From Polaromonas sp. (GTDB taxonomy: Bacteria; Pseudomonadota; Gammaproteobacteria; Burkholderiales; Burkholderiaceae_C): 43,596 nt of DNA. Location: positions 1 to 43,596 of the forward strand of contig JAURVI010000020.1 in the NCBI GenBank assembly GCA_030655515.1, read 5' to 3'. The notes under the pieces were generated by a model. It worked only from the letters and a program-made list of their open reading frames with translations. It made no database searches and was not told the origin of the DNA. Shown here piece after piece: positions 16,499 to 26,183 of this stretch (its first letter is position 1; each line of letters starts with the position of its first letter). The position numbers were made by a program, and so were the translations under genes.

Positions 16499-17473
16499 AT
16501 GCAAACGCACCACCCCGACTTCCTGCTTTTCACCGGAAACGCCAATCCGGGCATGGCCTCCGAAATTGCCCAGAATCTGGGGATTTCTCTGGGTGCGGCC
16601 CATGTGGGGCGTTTTTCCGATGGCGAAGTAACGGTCGAGATCCAGCAAAACGTGCGGGCACGCGATGTATTCGTGGTGCAGTCCACTTGTGCGCCGACCA
16701 ATGAAAACCTGATGGAACTGCTGATCATGGTGGACGCGCTCAAACGCGCATCGGCAGAACGCATTTCCGCGGTCATCCCCTATTTTGGCTACGCCCGGCA
16801 AGACCGGCGACCACGCTCGGCGCGCGTACCGATCAGCGCCAAGGTGGTGGCCAACATGCTGCAGGCCGTGGGCGTCTCGCGCGTCCTGACGATGGACCTG
16901 CATGCCGACCAGATTCAGGGCTTTTTTGACATCCCGGTCGACAATATTTATGCCTCGCCGGTGCTGCTGGGCGACCTTCGCCAGAAGAGCTACAACGACC
17001 TGATGGTGGTCTCGCCCGATGTCGGCGGCGTCGTGCGCGCCAGAGCTCTGGCCAAACAGCTCGGCTGCGACATGGCCATCATCGACAAGCGCCGGCCCAA
17101 GGCCAATGTGTCGGAAGTGATGCACGTCATCGGCGATATCGACGGCCGCAACTGCGTCATCATGGACGACATGATCGACACGGCCGGCACACTGGTCAAG
17201 GCGGCCGAAGTTCTGAAAGAACGCGGCGCCAAAAAAGTCTATGCCTACTGCACGCACCCGATTTTTTCGGGTCCGGCCATCGAACGCATTGCGCAGGGCG
17301 GTGCACTCGATGAAGTGGTGATTACCAACACCATTCCGCTCAGCCAGCACGCGCAGGACTGCAAAAAAATTCGCCAACTCTCCGTGGCCCCGCTGATTGC
17401 CGAAACAATCCAGCGCATCGCCAGGGGAGAGTCGGTCATGAGTTTGTTCTCGGACCAGGACAATCTGTTCTGA
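16499..17473 (+). CDS. prs: Ribose-phosphate pyrophosphokinase
   Basis: This 324-residue PRPP synthetase has [14 protein letters not shown] at the N-terminus, [50 protein letters not shown] and the PRPP loop [13 protein letters not shown]. It makes PRPP from ribose-5-phosphate and ATP for purine, pyrimidine, His, Trp and NAD synthesis. Length and motifs fit class I enzymes. Confidence 0.98.
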   Translation: MQTHHPDFLLFTGNANPGMASEIAQNLGISLGAAHVGRFSDGEVTVEIQQNVRARDVFVVQSTCAPTNENLMELLIMVDALKRASAERISAVIPYFGYARQDRRPRSARVPISAKVVANMLQAVGVSRVLTMDLHADQIQGFFDIPVDNIYASPVLLGDLRQKSYNDLMVVSPDVGGVVRARALAKQLGCDMAIIDKRRPKANVSEVMHVIGDIDGRNCVIMDDMIDTAGTLVKAAEVLKERGAKKVYAYCTHPIFSGPAIERIAQGGALDEVVITNTIPLSQHAQDCKKIRQLSVAPLIAETIQRIARGESVMSLFSDQDNLF

Positions 17474-17481
17474 ACCGGGAC

Positions 17482-17512
17482 AAAAAGCCGGCTGCATTCG
17501 TGCGGCCTTTTT
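17482..17512 (+). terminator. Terminator-like hairpin after prs
   Basis: The segment starts AAAAAGCCG and ends CGGCCTTTTT, giving an imperfect GC stem flanked by A and T runs just past the prs stop. It could act in both directions and may only partly stop transcription before rplY. Confidence 0.6.
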
Positions 17513-17558
17513 ATGTCGGGGTGAGCTGGTCGCGGCACACCTCTTTTGGAGAAATCGT

Positions 17559-18236
17559 ATGAAATTCGTCGCTTTTGAGCGCGCCAGGCAGGGCACGGGT
17601 GCGAGCCGCCGTCTCCGCATCACAGGCCGCACGCCGGGCATCGTCTACGGTGGCAACGGTCAACCGTCGCTGATCGAACTCGATCACAACGCACTGTGGC
17701 ACGCCATCAAGAAAGAAGCTTTCCACGCCACCATCCTCGAGATGGAAATGGCCGGAAAAACCGAGAAGGTTTTGCTGCGCGATCTGCAAATGCACCCGTT
17801 CAAGCAACAGGTGCTGCACATCGACTTCCAGCGCGTTGACGCCAAAACCCGCCTGACCATGAAAGTGCCGCTGCACTACAGCGGCGAGGAAGAGTCGCCC
17901 GCGGTCAAAGCCGAGAACTGCCTGGTCAACCATGTGCTGACCGAGCTGAGCATCTCCTGCCTGCCCCAAGACCTGCCCGAGTTCATTGCCATCGACCTGA
18001 GCGGCCTGAAAAAAGGCAGCTCGCTGCATGTCAATGACATCACCCTGCCCAAAGGCGTGAAGTTCGTGGCCAAGGGCCAGGACAACCCGGTTCTGGTGTC
18101 GGTCTCGGCTATCGTCGAGGAAGTTGAAGCCGCACCGGCAGAAGGCGCTGCTGCGCCTGCAGTTGCAGATGCCAAGGCGGCTGCCGGCAAAGACAAAGAC
18201 GCAAAACCTGCCGCAAAACCTGCTGCGAAGAAATAA
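17559..18236 (+). CDS. rplY: 50S ribosomal protein L25/TL5 (Ctc type)
   Basis: This 225-residue protein is the long L25 form, with an N-terminal 5S rRNA-binding domain ([30 protein letters not shown]) and a C-terminal TL5 beta domain ([22 protein letters not shown]). The tail is low-complexity Ala/Lys/Pro. A TTTTGGAGAA ribosome site precedes the ATG at 17559. The prs-rplY-pth order is typical. Confidence 0.97.
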   Translation: MKFVAFERARQGTGASRRLRITGRTPGIVYGGNGQPSLIELDHNALWHAIKKEAFHATILEMEMAGKTEKVLLRDLQMHPFKQQVLHIDFQRVDAKTRLTMKVPLHYSGEEESPAVKAENCLVNHVLTELSISCLPQDLPEFIAIDLSGLKKGSSLHVNDITLPKGVKFVAKGQDNPVLVSVSAIVEEVEAAPAEGAAAPAVADAKAAAGKDKDAKPAAKPAAKK

Positions 18237-18257
18237 CGCTTTCTCGCCGGCACCTTG

Positions 18258-18293
18258 CGGCCCATGTCCTCGGAACGGGGCATGGGCCGTTTT
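18258..18293 (+). terminator. Rho-independent terminator after rplY
   Basis: Arms CGGCCCATG (18258-18266) and CATGGGCCG (18281-18289) form a perfect 9-bp stem, followed by TTTT. It separates rplY from pth. Confidence 0.85.
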
Positions 18294-18350
18294 CATGGGG
18301 CCGCGATAATCGGCGCAGCGCCCGGCCAATTGGCAAGGCATTGACACATC

Positions 18351-18977
18351 ATGATCAAACTCTTTGTTGGCCTGGGCAACCCGGGCGCTGAATACGAAGC
18401 GACCCGCCACAACGCCGGTTTCTGGTGGACGGACGCGCTGGCGCGTGATCTCAAGGTGACGCTGACACGGGACAAAAATTGCCACGGCCGCGTTGCCCGC
18501 ACAGTTGTCAATGGGCAAACCGTCTGGCTGCTCGAGCCGATGACCTTCATGAATCTGTCGGGCAAATCGGTCGCCGCACTGGCGCGCTTTTTCAAGGTCG
18601 CGCCCGAAGAGATTCTGGTCGCCCACGATGACCTCGACATCGTCCCCGGCCAGGTCAAGCTCAAGTTCGGCGGCAGCCACGCCGGCCACAACGGTTTGCG
18701 CGACATTCATGCCCAGCTCGGCAGCGGCGACTACTGGCGCCTGCGCATTGGTGTCGGGCATCCGGGCGTGAAGTCCGAAGTGATCGACTGGGTATTGAAG
18801 AAACCGTCGCAGGAGCACCGCCTTGCGATTGAGGCCGGCATTGCCCGCGCGCTTCAAGCCGTGCCGGCGCTGCTGGCCGGCGAGATGGAAAAGGCCACGA
18901 TGCTGATCCACACCAGCGTAGCGCCGCGGCCGAAACCGCCGCGCAAGCCTGGGGCGGATACGCCTGGGAACGATTAA
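18351..18977 (+). CDS. pth: Peptidyl-tRNA hydrolase
   Basis: This 208-residue protein has the signature [20 protein letters not shown] with the catalytic His in [29 protein letters not shown] and [12 protein letters not shown]. It frees tRNA from peptidyl-tRNA drop-off products. The C-terminal tail is Pro/Lys-rich. It converges on the ferredoxin gene with 6 bp between stops. Confidence 0.97.
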   Translation: MIKLFVGLGNPGAEYEATRHNAGFWWTDALARDLKVTLTRDKNCHGRVARTVVNGQTVWLLEPMTFMNLSGKSVAALARFFKVAPEEILVAHDDLDIVPGQVKLKFGGSHAGHNGLRDIHAQLGSGDYWRLRIGVGHPGVKSEVIDWVLKKPSQEHRLAIEAGIARALQAVPALLAGEMEKATMLIHTSVAPRPKPPRKPGADTPGND

Positions 18978-18983
18978 CCGCTG

Positions 18984-19304
18984 CTATTTTTTTGCTGTCG
19001 TCGGCTCGACCGCTTGTGGTTTGCCCGCAAAGGCCAAGTTCGCGACGGCTTCGACAGGCTCAACCTGCAATCGCTGGTATTTCCGCCAAAGCGTTTCCCG
19101 ACTCTCGATGAAGGCCGGGTTGACCGGAATACAGGCGACCGGGCAGACCTGCACACACTGCGGCTCGTCGAAATGCCCGACACACTCGGTGCATTTGTGC
19201 GGATCGATTTCGTAAATTTCCTTGCCCAGGTAGATGGCCTGGTTCGGGCATTCGGGCTCGCACACGTCGCAGTTGATGCATTCATCGGTGATCAGCAAGG
19301 CCAT
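18984..19304 (-). CDS. YfhL-type 2[4Fe-4S] ferredoxin
   Basis: This 106-residue protein has two clusters of cysteines: CINCDVCEPECP near the N-terminus, and CTECVGHFDEPQCVQVCPVACIPV, whose insertion between the second and third Cys is typical of YfhL/Alvin-type ferredoxins. It carries electrons at low potential; the partner is unknown. It directly follows coaD with a 3-bp gap, so the two are probably cotranscribed. Confidence 0.93.
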   Translation of the reverse strand: MALLITDECINCDVCEPECPNQAIYLGKEIYEIDPHKCTECVGHFDEPQCVQVCPVACIPVNPAFIESRETLWRKYQRLQVEPVEAVANLAFAGKPQAVEPTTAKK

Positions 19305-19307
19305 GGT

Positions 19308-19817
19308 TCAAGCGTCCTTCTGCGCACCCGCGGTGTACGCCTGCCGCAGCGCCGCGGTCACATGAGCGCTGACCATCTGGCCCACATCGCCGCCAAGCTT
19401 GCTGATCTCGCGCACCAGCGTGCTGCTGATGCATTGCAATGGCGCATCGGGCAGCAGAAACACCGTCTCTACCTTAGGAAGCAGCTTGCGGTTCATCGCG
19501 GCCATCTGGGCTTCGTAGTCAAAATCGGTCAGGTTGCGGATGCCGCGCACGACGGCCACCGCCTGCTGCGCAGCGCAAAAATCCATGATCAAACCGTCAA
19601 AGGGCAGCACGCTGACATTGGCGATGCCCCGGGTTTCGTCCTGCACTTGCCGCAGGCGCGCGTCCAGGCTGAACAAGGTCTTTTTGTGGTGCGCCACCGC
19701 GACGCCGATGATGAGCCGGTCAAACAGGCTGGAGGCCCGGCGCACGATATCTTCGTGGCCCAGCGTGAAGGGGTCGAACGTGCCGGAATAAACCGCGATG
19801 CGGGAGTATGTCGCCAT
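19308..19817 (-). CDS. coaD: Phosphopantetheine adenylyltransferase
   Basis: This 169-residue protein has the nucleotidyltransferase motif GTFDPFTLGHEDI, VAVAHHKKTLFSL, RGIRNLTDFDYEAQMA and ISSTLVREISKLGGDV. It catalyses the penultimate step of CoA synthesis. It lies between rsmD and the ferredoxin on the same strand. Confidence 0.97.
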   Translation of the reverse strand: MATYSRIAVYSGTFDPFTLGHEDIVRRASSLFDRLIIGVAVAHHKKTLFSLDARLRQVQDETRGIANVSVLPFDGLIMDFCAAQQAVAVVRGIRNLTDFDYEAQMAAMNRKLLPKVETVFLLPDAPLQCISSTLVREISKLGGDVGQMVSAHVTAALRQAYTAGAQKDA

Positions 19818-19857
19818 GAAGCAATTATGCCCGGCTGGCCGCAGGGCCAGGGGGTGC

Positions 19858-20493
19858 TCAGGCCGGCTCGACCTTGCGGGTCAGCAAATGAAAATGAACT
19901 GCGCCGGCCTTGCCGGTGCGATAGGCCTGCAAACCGTAAACGGCAAGCGCCTCGCCGGTCCAGGCTCGGGGCGCCTCCAGGTAGACATAACCGGGATCGG
20001 CCACCGCCTGCGCAGCCGCCTTGAGCGCAGGCTCGAACAGCGGCGTATCAAAAGGCGGATCCAGCAGCACCAGTTGCATACTGCCGGGTGCCTGCCGCCT
20101 GAGCATGGCAATACCGTCGCCGCGCTCCACCTTCACCATGGATGCATGCAGCTTGCGTTGCAGCGCCTTGAGCTGAGCCACCAGGGTGGCGTCCTGCTCG
20201 CACAGCAGCACCTCGGCAGCACCCCGCGAGGCGGCTTCAAAGCCCAGCGCGCCGGTACCGGCAAAAGCATCGACGCAACGCCAGCCGGTCAAGTCCTGGC
20301 CCAGCCAGTTGAACAGGGTCTCGCGCACGCGGTCGGGTGTGGGACGCAGGCCGGGCTTGTCGGCCACCGGCAGCTTGCTGCGTTTCCACTGGCCACCGAT
20401 GATCCGAACCACATGCGCCTGTGGGCCGGTCGGCAGGACGGGGCGGGGTGGGCGAACCGGCGTGCCGGGTGCTGCCGTTTTTTTGTGTTTCAT
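19858..20493 (-). CDS. rsmD: 16S rRNA (guanine966-N2)-methyltransferase
   Basis: This 211-residue Rossmann methyltransferase carries the RsmD signatures RIIGGQWKRSKLPV, LRPTPDRVRETLFNWL, the SAM motif VDAFAGTGALGFEAASRGA and the catalytic LLDPPFD. I prefer the ATG at 20493; a GTG one codon upstream would also work. The rsmD-coaD pairing is widespread. Confidence 0.95.
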   Translation of the reverse strand: MKHKKTAAPGTPVRPPRPVLPTGPQAHVVRIIGGQWKRSKLPVADKPGLRPTPDRVRETLFNWLGQDLTGWRCVDAFAGTGALGFEAASRGAAEVLLCEQDATLVAQLKALQRKLHASMVKVERGDGIAMLRRQAPGSMQLVLLDPPFDTPLFEPALKAAAQAVADPGYVYLEAPRAWTGEALAVYGLQAYRTGKAGAVHFHLLTRKVEPA

Positions 20494-20627
20494 CACCGAA
20501 GATTAACGAAGAAGGGGGAAAGCGGAAGGGGGAACCAGGGCCATTATCCCCAAGCCGTCCGTTTTCCGACTCAGGCCAGGCGTGAACCATCCCGGCGCGC
20601 AACCGGATGCCCAGCGGCGGTGTTCCG

Positions 20628-21974
20628 CTACAAAACAAGCAAGGCGCGAAAGTCGTTCACATTGGTGTAGCTTGGCCCGGTGATGACCAGATCGCCCAGC
20701 GCATCAAAGTAGCCATAGGCATCATGGCGGTCCAGGTAGGCGTCGAGCTTCATGCCCAGGATCCGCGCGCGCTGCATCGTGTCGGGCGCCACATAAGCGC
20801 CAGCGTTGTCTCCCATGCCGTCAATGCCGTCGGTGTCCGCTGCCAGCGCATAAATACCGGCCTGCCCCTGCAGCGCCAGCGCCAGCCCCAGGCAGAACTC
20901 ACCGGCCCGCCCGCCCCGCCCTTCGGCGACGCCGGCCGGCTGCGGGCGCAGCGTGACGGTGGTCTCGCCGCCGCTCAGAATGACGCACGGTTTATTGAAA
21001 GGCTGACCCTTCAGCGCCACGGCACGCGCCAGTGCCGCATGGACCTTGCCGACCTCGCGCGACTCGCCCTCCATGTCGTCGCTGAGGATGTGCGCCTCCA
21101 GTCCCGCGGCGCGCGCAGCAGCGGCGGCGGCTTGCAGCGATTGCTGGGGGGTGGCGATCATGTGGACTTCATGGCCCGCAAAAGCCGCATTGCCCGGCTT
21201 GGGCGTTTCCAGCGCTCCGCTTTCAAGCTGCGCCAGCACAGCGGGGGGCACTTCAATGCGGTAGCGCTTGACAATAGCCAGCGCGTCGGCGCAACGGGTC
21301 GCATCGGGCACGGTCGGGCCGCTAGCAATGACCGAAGGGTCGTCGCCGGGCACGTCGCTGATGGCCAGCGTCACCACGCGGGCCGGTGCGCAGGCGGCGG
21401 CCAACTGCCCCCCTTTGATGCGCGACAGGTGTTTGCGCACGCAGTTCATCTCGCCGATATTGGCACCGCTGCTCAGCAGAGCCTTGTTGATGCGTTGTTT
21501 GTCCTCCAGGCTCAAACCGACAACCGGCAGCGTGAGCAAGGCCGAGCCGCCGCCCGAGATCAGGCACAGCACCAGGTCGTCTTTGGTCAGCCCTTGCGTC
21601 AGGGCCATGATGCGTTGCGCGGCCAGCAGACCGGCCGCGTCGGGCACCGGGTGCGCGGCTTCGACGACTTCAATGCGCCACGGCAGATGACGAAACGCCG
21701 CCTCGCGCGGTGGCGTGTGCCCGTACCGCGTGACGACCAGGCCTTGCAGCGGCGCATCGACGGGCCACAAGGCCTCGACCGCCTGCGCCATGGCGCCACC
21801 CGCCTTGCCGGCGCCCAGAACAAGGGTTCGGCCCTTGGGCGGCTTGGGCAGATATGCGGCGGTGTTGTGCAGCGGCAAGGCGCGCCGCACAGCGGCCTGG
21901 TAAAGGGATTGCAGAAACTGGCGAGGATCGCTGATGGCGTTGGCTAACAACCTAGTAGTCCGGGGTGCGGTCAT
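20628..21974 (-). CDS. Glycerate 2-kinase, MOFRL family
   Basis: This 448-residue protein belongs to the GckA/TtuD class II glycerate kinases. It has the N-terminal DUF4147-like domain (LVLGAGKAGGAMAQAVE, VVEAAHPVPDAAG, LISGGGSALLTLP, GEMNCVRKHLSRIKGGQLA) and the C-terminal MOFRL domain (VILSGGETTVTLR, AADTDGIDGMGDNAGAY). It phosphorylates D-glycerate to 2-phosphoglycerate in glyoxylate or hydroxypyruvate assimilation. No tartronate pathway neighbours are visible. It marks the last ordinary metabolic gene before the stress block. Confidence 0.9.
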   Translation of the reverse strand: MTAPRTTRLLANAISDPRQFLQSLYQAAVRRALPLHNTAAYLPKPPKGRTLVLGAGKAGGAMAQAVEALWPVDAPLQGLVVTRYGHTPPREAAFRHLPWRIEVVEAAHPVPDAAGLLAAQRIMALTQGLTKDDLVLCLISGGGSALLTLPVVGLSLEDKQRINKALLSSGANIGEMNCVRKHLSRIKGGQLAAACAPARVVTLAISDVPGDDPSVIASGPTVPDATRCADALAIVKRYRIEVPPAVLAQLESGALETPKPGNAAFAGHEVHMIATPQQSLQAAAAAARAAGLEAHILSDDMEGESREVGKVHAALARAVALKGQPFNKPCVILSGGETTVTLRPQPAGVAEGRGGRAGEFCLGLALALQGQAGIYALAADTDGIDGMGDNAGAYVAPDTMQRARILGMKLDAYLDRHDAYGYFDALGDLVITGPSYTNVNDFRALLVL

Positions 21975-22064
21975 TCAAAACCTCCGGCCGCCATTGTGCC
22001 GCGCCAAGGCCAAAATGGTGCGGATAGGCGCAGCACCGGGGCGTCCGGCTGCTGCGCCAGTGCC

Positions 22065-22493
22065 TTACTGAACCGACACTTTTTTGGACGCGGCCGTGGT
22101 CTTTTTCGGCAGCTCCAGAGTCAGCACGCCGTCGGCGTACCTGGCTTGGGCCTTGCCATCTTCCACGTCCTGGGCCAGACTGAAGGTGCGCGAGATGGTG
22201 CCGCAGTAGCGTTCGCTGCGCAGCACTTTGTCGCCGTTGCCCTTGGTTTCCTTTTCGCGCTTGACCTCGGCGTCGATCTGTATGACGTTGCCGTCGACGC
22301 GCACGTTGATGTCTTCCTTCTTCACGCCGGGAATGTCGGCCTTGACAACGTAGGCGTCGTTTCTTTCCGAGACGTCGATGCGCATGGTCAGCGCCGGAGC
22401 TTCGGTCTCGAAGGCGACGGGTGCGAAGAAGCGGCGCAGGGCCGACTCGAATGAATCGCTGAAAGTCGGATCCAGCAGGCGAAGATTGCTCAT
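22065..22493 (-). CDS. Hsp20/alpha-crystallin family small heat-shock protein
   Basis: This 142-residue protein has the alpha-crystallin domain: MRIDVSERNDAYVVKADIPGVKKEDINVRV, SERYCGTISRTFSL and ADGVLTLELPKK. It acts as an ATP-independent holdase. The C-terminal extension ends KKVSVQ without a clear I-X-I motif. It is 59 bp downstream of the BON gene on the same strand and probably cotranscribed with it. Confidence 0.93.
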   Translation of the reverse strand: MSNLRLLDPTFSDSFESALRRFFAPVAFETEAPALTMRIDVSERNDAYVVKADIPGVKKEDINVRVDGNVIQIDAEVKREKETKGNGDKVLRSERYCGTISRTFSLAQDVEDGKAQARYADGVLTLELPKKTTAASKKVSVQ

Positions 22494-22552
22494 GATTGAC
22501 CTCGTGGGTTGGGTTGAAGAAAACAGTGAAGCGGAAGAAGCGCGGCGCCTGG

Positions 22553-23206
22553 TCAGGCACCGACTTCGAGTTTGTCCACGACACGCGAGACGCCGTGCGC
22601 CGAGAACGCCGCGCCGACGGCCGCGTCATGCTCCGCCAGCGAATGCACCTTGCCCCGCAGCGTAACGACGCTGCCTTCGACCTCAATGTCGATGTGCTTG
22701 GCTTCGCGCGCGGCTTGCCGCGTCAGCGCCGCGGCGATCCCGGCGCCGATATCCTTGGAACTGGCGCGGGGCTTGATCGTGATGTGATCGGTCAGGCCGC
22801 GAACGCCGACAAGCGGTCGCAGGCATTGCTCGGCACTGGCCCGCTGGTAACCCCAATCGACCTCGCCGGTGAGGGTGATCCAGCCGTTTTCGACCTCGAC
22901 CTGCACCCTGCCATCGGGCACGAGCGAGTTCAGGCGCAGGGCCATGCTGGCGGATTCCGCGATTTCGGAATCGCTGCGTTTGTGCTGCGCGGCCAGCTTG
23001 ACATCGAGCTCCAAGGCGATGCCGCGCACGCCTGAAACGCGATGCACCGCGCGCTCGACCGCGTGTTTTTCGGCGAAGGTGTCGAGGTGACCCGTCAGGG
23101 TCGCTACACCGTCCTTGACGATGACGCCGATGCTGGTGGCGTTGACAGCCGGGTCCCAGGCGAGTTCCGCTGTGATGTCGGCCTTGAGTTGGATGTCCGT
23201 TTTCAT
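22553..23206 (-). CDS. Triple BON-domain protein (OsmY-like)
   Basis: This 217-residue protein contains three tandem BON repeats, recognisable by IGVIVKDGVATLTGHLDTFAEK (about 27-48), VQVEVENGWITLTGEVDWGYQ and IDIEVEGSVVTLRGKVHSLAEHDAA. BON domains bind lipid or other hydrophobic ligands and are typical of osmotic-stress proteins. No signal peptide is visible, so it may be cytoplasmic, unlike E. coli OsmY. A strong AAGGAGA site precedes the ATG. It diverges from the L,D-transpeptidase around an FNR-type site. Confidence 0.9.
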   Translation of the reverse strand: MKTDIQLKADITAELAWDPAVNATSIGVIVKDGVATLTGHLDTFAEKHAVERAVHRVSGVRGIALELDVKLAAQHKRSDSEIAESASMALRLNSLVPDGRVQVEVENGWITLTGEVDWGYQRASAEQCLRPLVGVRGLTDHITIKPRASSKDIGAGIAAALTRQAAREAKHIDIEVEGSVVTLRGKVHSLAEHDAAVGAAFSAHGVSRVVDKLEVGA

Positions 23207-23338
23207 GTCGCGGCTCTCCTTGAATCAGGAACACGCCACCGCAGGCTGCGGGGCTTGGTCAACTTTATGCAGTTGATCGGCAAGCGCAATTGACATTTCG
23301 CAAATCGAGGTGATGCGCGCTCCCCGCCGGCGAGTGGC

Positions 23339-23352
23339 TTGATCTGGGTCAA
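23339..23352. promoter_or_regulatory. FNR/ANR box, BON | L,D-transpeptidase
   Basis: The site TTGAT-CTGG-GTCAA matches 9 of 10 consensus positions. A CAGAAT -10-like hexamer (23374-23379) lies at the spacing expected for a class II promoter (site near -41.5), giving a leader of about 26 nt for the plus-strand gene. It could also serve the divergent BON-hsp20 unit. Confidence 0.75.
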
Positions 23353-23412
23353 CGAAGTGGAGGGGCCGGCCCGCAGAATGCCTCCGGAGAAGATCACACC
23401 AAGGAGTTGTCC

Positions 23413-24237
23413 ATGACCCCGACACGCAAGGGGTTGCTGAGGGCCGTCGCCGCCGCACTGTTTGCCGGCTTGTCCTCGGTGGCCTGGCCGCTCGAGCCGG
23501 TCGCGGAGATGGCCGCGCTGTACCGCGCCCAGGTCGACAGGCGGCTGGACATGCCCGCCGTCGAGGCGCGACGCTATGGGCGTCTGGCCGAAGAGGCATT
23601 GACCCGGGCCGGGGTGTCGCTTGCGCAGCCGCAGTACGTCGCGGTGGTCGACCGTGATCCCGACGTGCAGGCCTTTTTCCTGTTATGGCGTTCCGCGCAG
23701 GGTGAATTTCAGTGGGTGGGCGCGTCGCCCGTCTCCACTGGCCGGCCAGGTCGTTTCGATCACTTCGAAACCCCGCTGGGTGTGTTTGAACACACCACGG
23801 GCAACCCCGATTTCCGGGCCGAGGGGACACGTAACAGCAAAGGCATCCGCGGGTATGGCGCCAAGGGTATGCGGGTCTATGACTTCGGTTGGCAGCGGGC
23901 ACCCAGGGGCTGGGGCGACGGCGCGGTGTCGGACATGCGCTTGCAGATGCATGCCACCGACCCGGACCTGCTCGAGCAGCGCCTGGGCAGTGCCCAGTCC
24001 AAGGGCTGCATTCGCATTCCGGCCTCCCTCAACCGGCTGCTCGACCATTACGGCGTACTGGATGCGGACTACGAGCAGGCCCTGCGCGATGGCCGCAAGC
24101 TCTGGGTTCTTGATGCGCAACGCGAGCCGGTGACAGATCCAGGGCGTTATCTGATTGTGGTGGAGTCGGGGCGACAGGACAGGCCCGACTGGTCTCCGGC
24201 GCCATTCAAGCCAGTCGCACCGGCAGGCCGGCGATAG
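23413..24237 (+). CDS. Periplasmic L,D-transpeptidase (YkuD family)
   Basis: This 274-residue protein has an N-terminal signal sequence (LLRAVAAALFAGLSSVAWP). The YkuD domain covers roughly residues 90-225 with the catalytic motif H-ATDPDLLEQRLG-SAQSKGCIRIP, so Cys199 in SKGCIR is the nucleophile. Such enzymes make 3-3 crosslinks in peptidoglycan or attach proteins to it. AAGGAG lies 6 nt upstream of the ATG at 23413, which decides the start over an in-frame TTG at 23407. The FNR box 60 bp upstream suggests induction at low oxygen. Confidence 0.9.
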   Translation: MTPTRKGLLRAVAAALFAGLSSVAWPLEPVAEMAALYRAQVDRRLDMPAVEARRYGRLAEEALTRAGVSLAQPQYVAVVDRDPDVQAFFLLWRSAQGEFQWVGASPVSTGRPGRFDHFETPLGVFEHTTGNPDFRAEGTRNSKGIRGYGAKGMRVYDFGWQRAPRGWGDGAVSDMRLQMHATDPDLLEQRLGSAQSKGCIRIPASLNRLLDHYGVLDADYEQALRDGRKLWVLDAQREPVTDPGRYLIVVESGRQDRPDWSPAPFKPVAPAGRR

Positions 24238-24375
24238 GCTTGGCCCTTGTCTGTCGCTTATCCGGCCGGTGAGTGGGATTTTCGCGCCCACCGTTGACTT
24301 TGCGCAATTCCGAAATACGGCGCAGATGGAACCATGCGCCGTGTGGCGGCCAGCGCCACTGAAAGGATTTTTTCA

Positions 24376-26127
24376 ATGGCGCTTTCCGATTTTGGCCCGG
24401 ATGGGCATGCACCGGCCCCGATGGACCTTCCGCTCAAGCTCTGGCTGGGCCGCCTGGCCCACGGCATTTCGCCGGCGTCGGTGACGCTGGCCTATGCCGA
24501 CTGGCTCAGCCATCTGCTGGCTTCGCCGTCGAAGCAGGCCGACCTGGCCGCCAGCGCCCTGCGCAAGTCGCTGCTGTGGCGACAACACGTGCAGCAGTCC
24601 TGGCACGGCGAATGCCCCCTGTGTGTGGAGCCGCTGCCGCAAGACAAGCGTTTCTCGCCACCCGAGTGGCATGCGCCGCCGTTTGGCGCCCTGGCCCAGG
24701 CTTTCCTGTTGCAGCAGCAGTGGTGGACCGAAGCCATGACCGGCGTTCGCGGTGTGTCCAGGCACCATGAGGATGTCGCCGCCTTCACCACGCGCCAGTG
24801 GCTGGACATGTGGTCGCCTTCAAATTTCGTGGCGACCAATCCCCAGGTGCAGAAAGAGACGCTGGCCACTGGCGCGGCCAATCTCGTCAGTGGCTTGGCC
24901 AACTGGTCGCGCGATGCGCTTGCTGTGCTCACCGACGGCCGGCCGCGCGGCGTCGAGCAATTCATGCCCGGGCAAAACGTGGCGGCGACGCGGGGCAAGG
25001 TCGTGTTCAGGAACCGGCTGATCGAACTGATTCAGTACGAGCCCACCACGGCCAAGGTCGATACGGAGCCCGTACTCATCGTTCCTTCATGGATCATGAA
25101 GTACTACATTCTCGACCTGACGCCCGACAATTCGCTGGTCAAATACCTGGTGACGCAGGGGCACACCGTCTTCATGGTGTCCTGGAAGAACCCCGACGGC
25201 CCTGATCGCGACCTGGGGATGGACGACTACCTTGAGCTCGGCGTGATGGCTGCCCTGGCGGCCGTTCAATCGATTCAGCCGCGCACGCGCATCCATGCCA
25301 TGGGCTATTGCCTTGGCGGAACGCTGTTGGCCATCGCGGCGGCGGCTATGGGTGGCAGCGGTCGCAACCCGCTCAAGACAGTGACGCTGCTGGCGGCGCA
25401 AACCGATTTCCAGGAGCCTGGCGAGTTGGGACTGTTCATCGACGAAAGCCAGATTGCCTTTGTGGAAGACCTGATGGCTGATCGCGGATACCTTGACGGG
25501 CGCCAGATGGCGGGCGCTTTCCAGTTGATCAGCTCGAAGGACCTGGTGTGGTCCAAGCTCGTACACGAGTACCTGATGGGGGCACACACGCCGATGACGG
25601 CCCTGCGGGCGTGGAATGCCGATGCGACGCGCCTGCCGGCCCGCATGCACAGCGAGTACCTGCGCCGGCTCTACCTGCACAATGACCTGGCCGAGGGCCG
25701 CTACCGCGTTGCCGGCCGGTTGGCGAGGCTGGCCGACATCAAGCTGCCGCTTTTTGTCGTGGCGACCGAGCGCGACCATGTCTCGCCCTGGCAGTCGGTG
25801 TACAAGATTCACCGGCTGGCCGCCAGCCCCATCAGCTTTGTGCTGAGTTCGGGTGGCCACAACGTGGCTATCGTCAATCCACCCACCGGCCCCGCGGCGC
25901 ATCCGCAGGCAAGCTACCGCTTCGCGTCATATGCGCCAGGCAAGGCACCCGCCGATCCCCAAAGCTGGCTTGACGCGGCGGCACCGTGCGCCGGTTCGTG
26001 GTGGCCCTGCTGGCATGACTGGCTGAGGACGCACTCGGGGGGCCGAGTCAAGCCCCCGCGGATGACTGCACGGATGTTCGATGGTGCGCCCCTGGCGGCA
26101 CCAGGCAGCTATGTGCATCTGGGCTGA
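24376..26127 (+). CDS. phaC: Class I poly(3-hydroxyalkanoate) synthase
   Basis: This 583-residue protein has the N-terminal PhaC domain (WWTEAMTGVRGVSRHHED; NPQVQKETLATGAANLVSGL) and the alpha/beta hydrolase core with lipase-like box GYCLGG (Cys312), PSWIMKYYILDL, FVVATERDHVSPW (Asp) and LSSGGHNVAIVNPP (His). It polymerises hydroxyacyl-CoA into storage polymer. I chose the ATG at 24376 because AAAGGA lies upstream. No phaA, phaB, phasin or phaR is beside it, so this is probably an orphan or second synthase in the stress block. Confidence 0.92.
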   Translation: MALSDFGPDGHAPAPMDLPLKLWLGRLAHGISPASVTLAYADWLSHLLASPSKQADLAASALRKSLLWRQHVQQSWHGECPLCVEPLPQDKRFSPPEWHAPPFGALAQAFLLQQQWWTEAMTGVRGVSRHHEDVAAFTTRQWLDMWSPSNFVATNPQVQKETLATGAANLVSGLANWSRDALAVLTDGRPRGVEQFMPGQNVAATRGKVVFRNRLIELIQYEPTTAKVDTEPVLIVPSWIMKYYILDLTPDNSLVKYLVTQGHTVFMVSWKNPDGPDRDLGMDDYLELGVMAALAAVQSIQPRTRIHAMGYCLGGTLLAIAAAAMGGSGRNPLKTVTLLAAQTDFQEPGELGLFIDESQIAFVEDLMADRGYLDGRQMAGAFQLISSKDLVWSKLVHEYLMGAHTPMTALRAWNADATRLPARMHSEYLRRLYLHNDLAEGRYRVAGRLARLADIKLPLFVVATERDHVSPWQSVYKIHRLAASPISFVLSSGGHNVAIVNPPTGPAAHPQASYRFASYAPGKAPADPQSWLDAAAPCAGSWWPCWHDWLRTHSGGRVKPPRMTARMFDGAPLAAPGSYVHLG

Positions 26128-26183
26128 CACGCTCGGCCGCGCAACCTAACGCTTCGGGGGCTGGGGATGAAGGAGCGGCGGGA

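Noticed and set aside
17511..18911. 466-residue minus-strand frame opposite rplY and pth
   Set aside because: It runs across two confirmed genes and a terminator on the other strand.
24238..24375. FNR site before phaC (TTGAC-TTTG-CGCAA)
   Set aside because: Only 7 of 10 consensus positions match, so I do not list it as a site.
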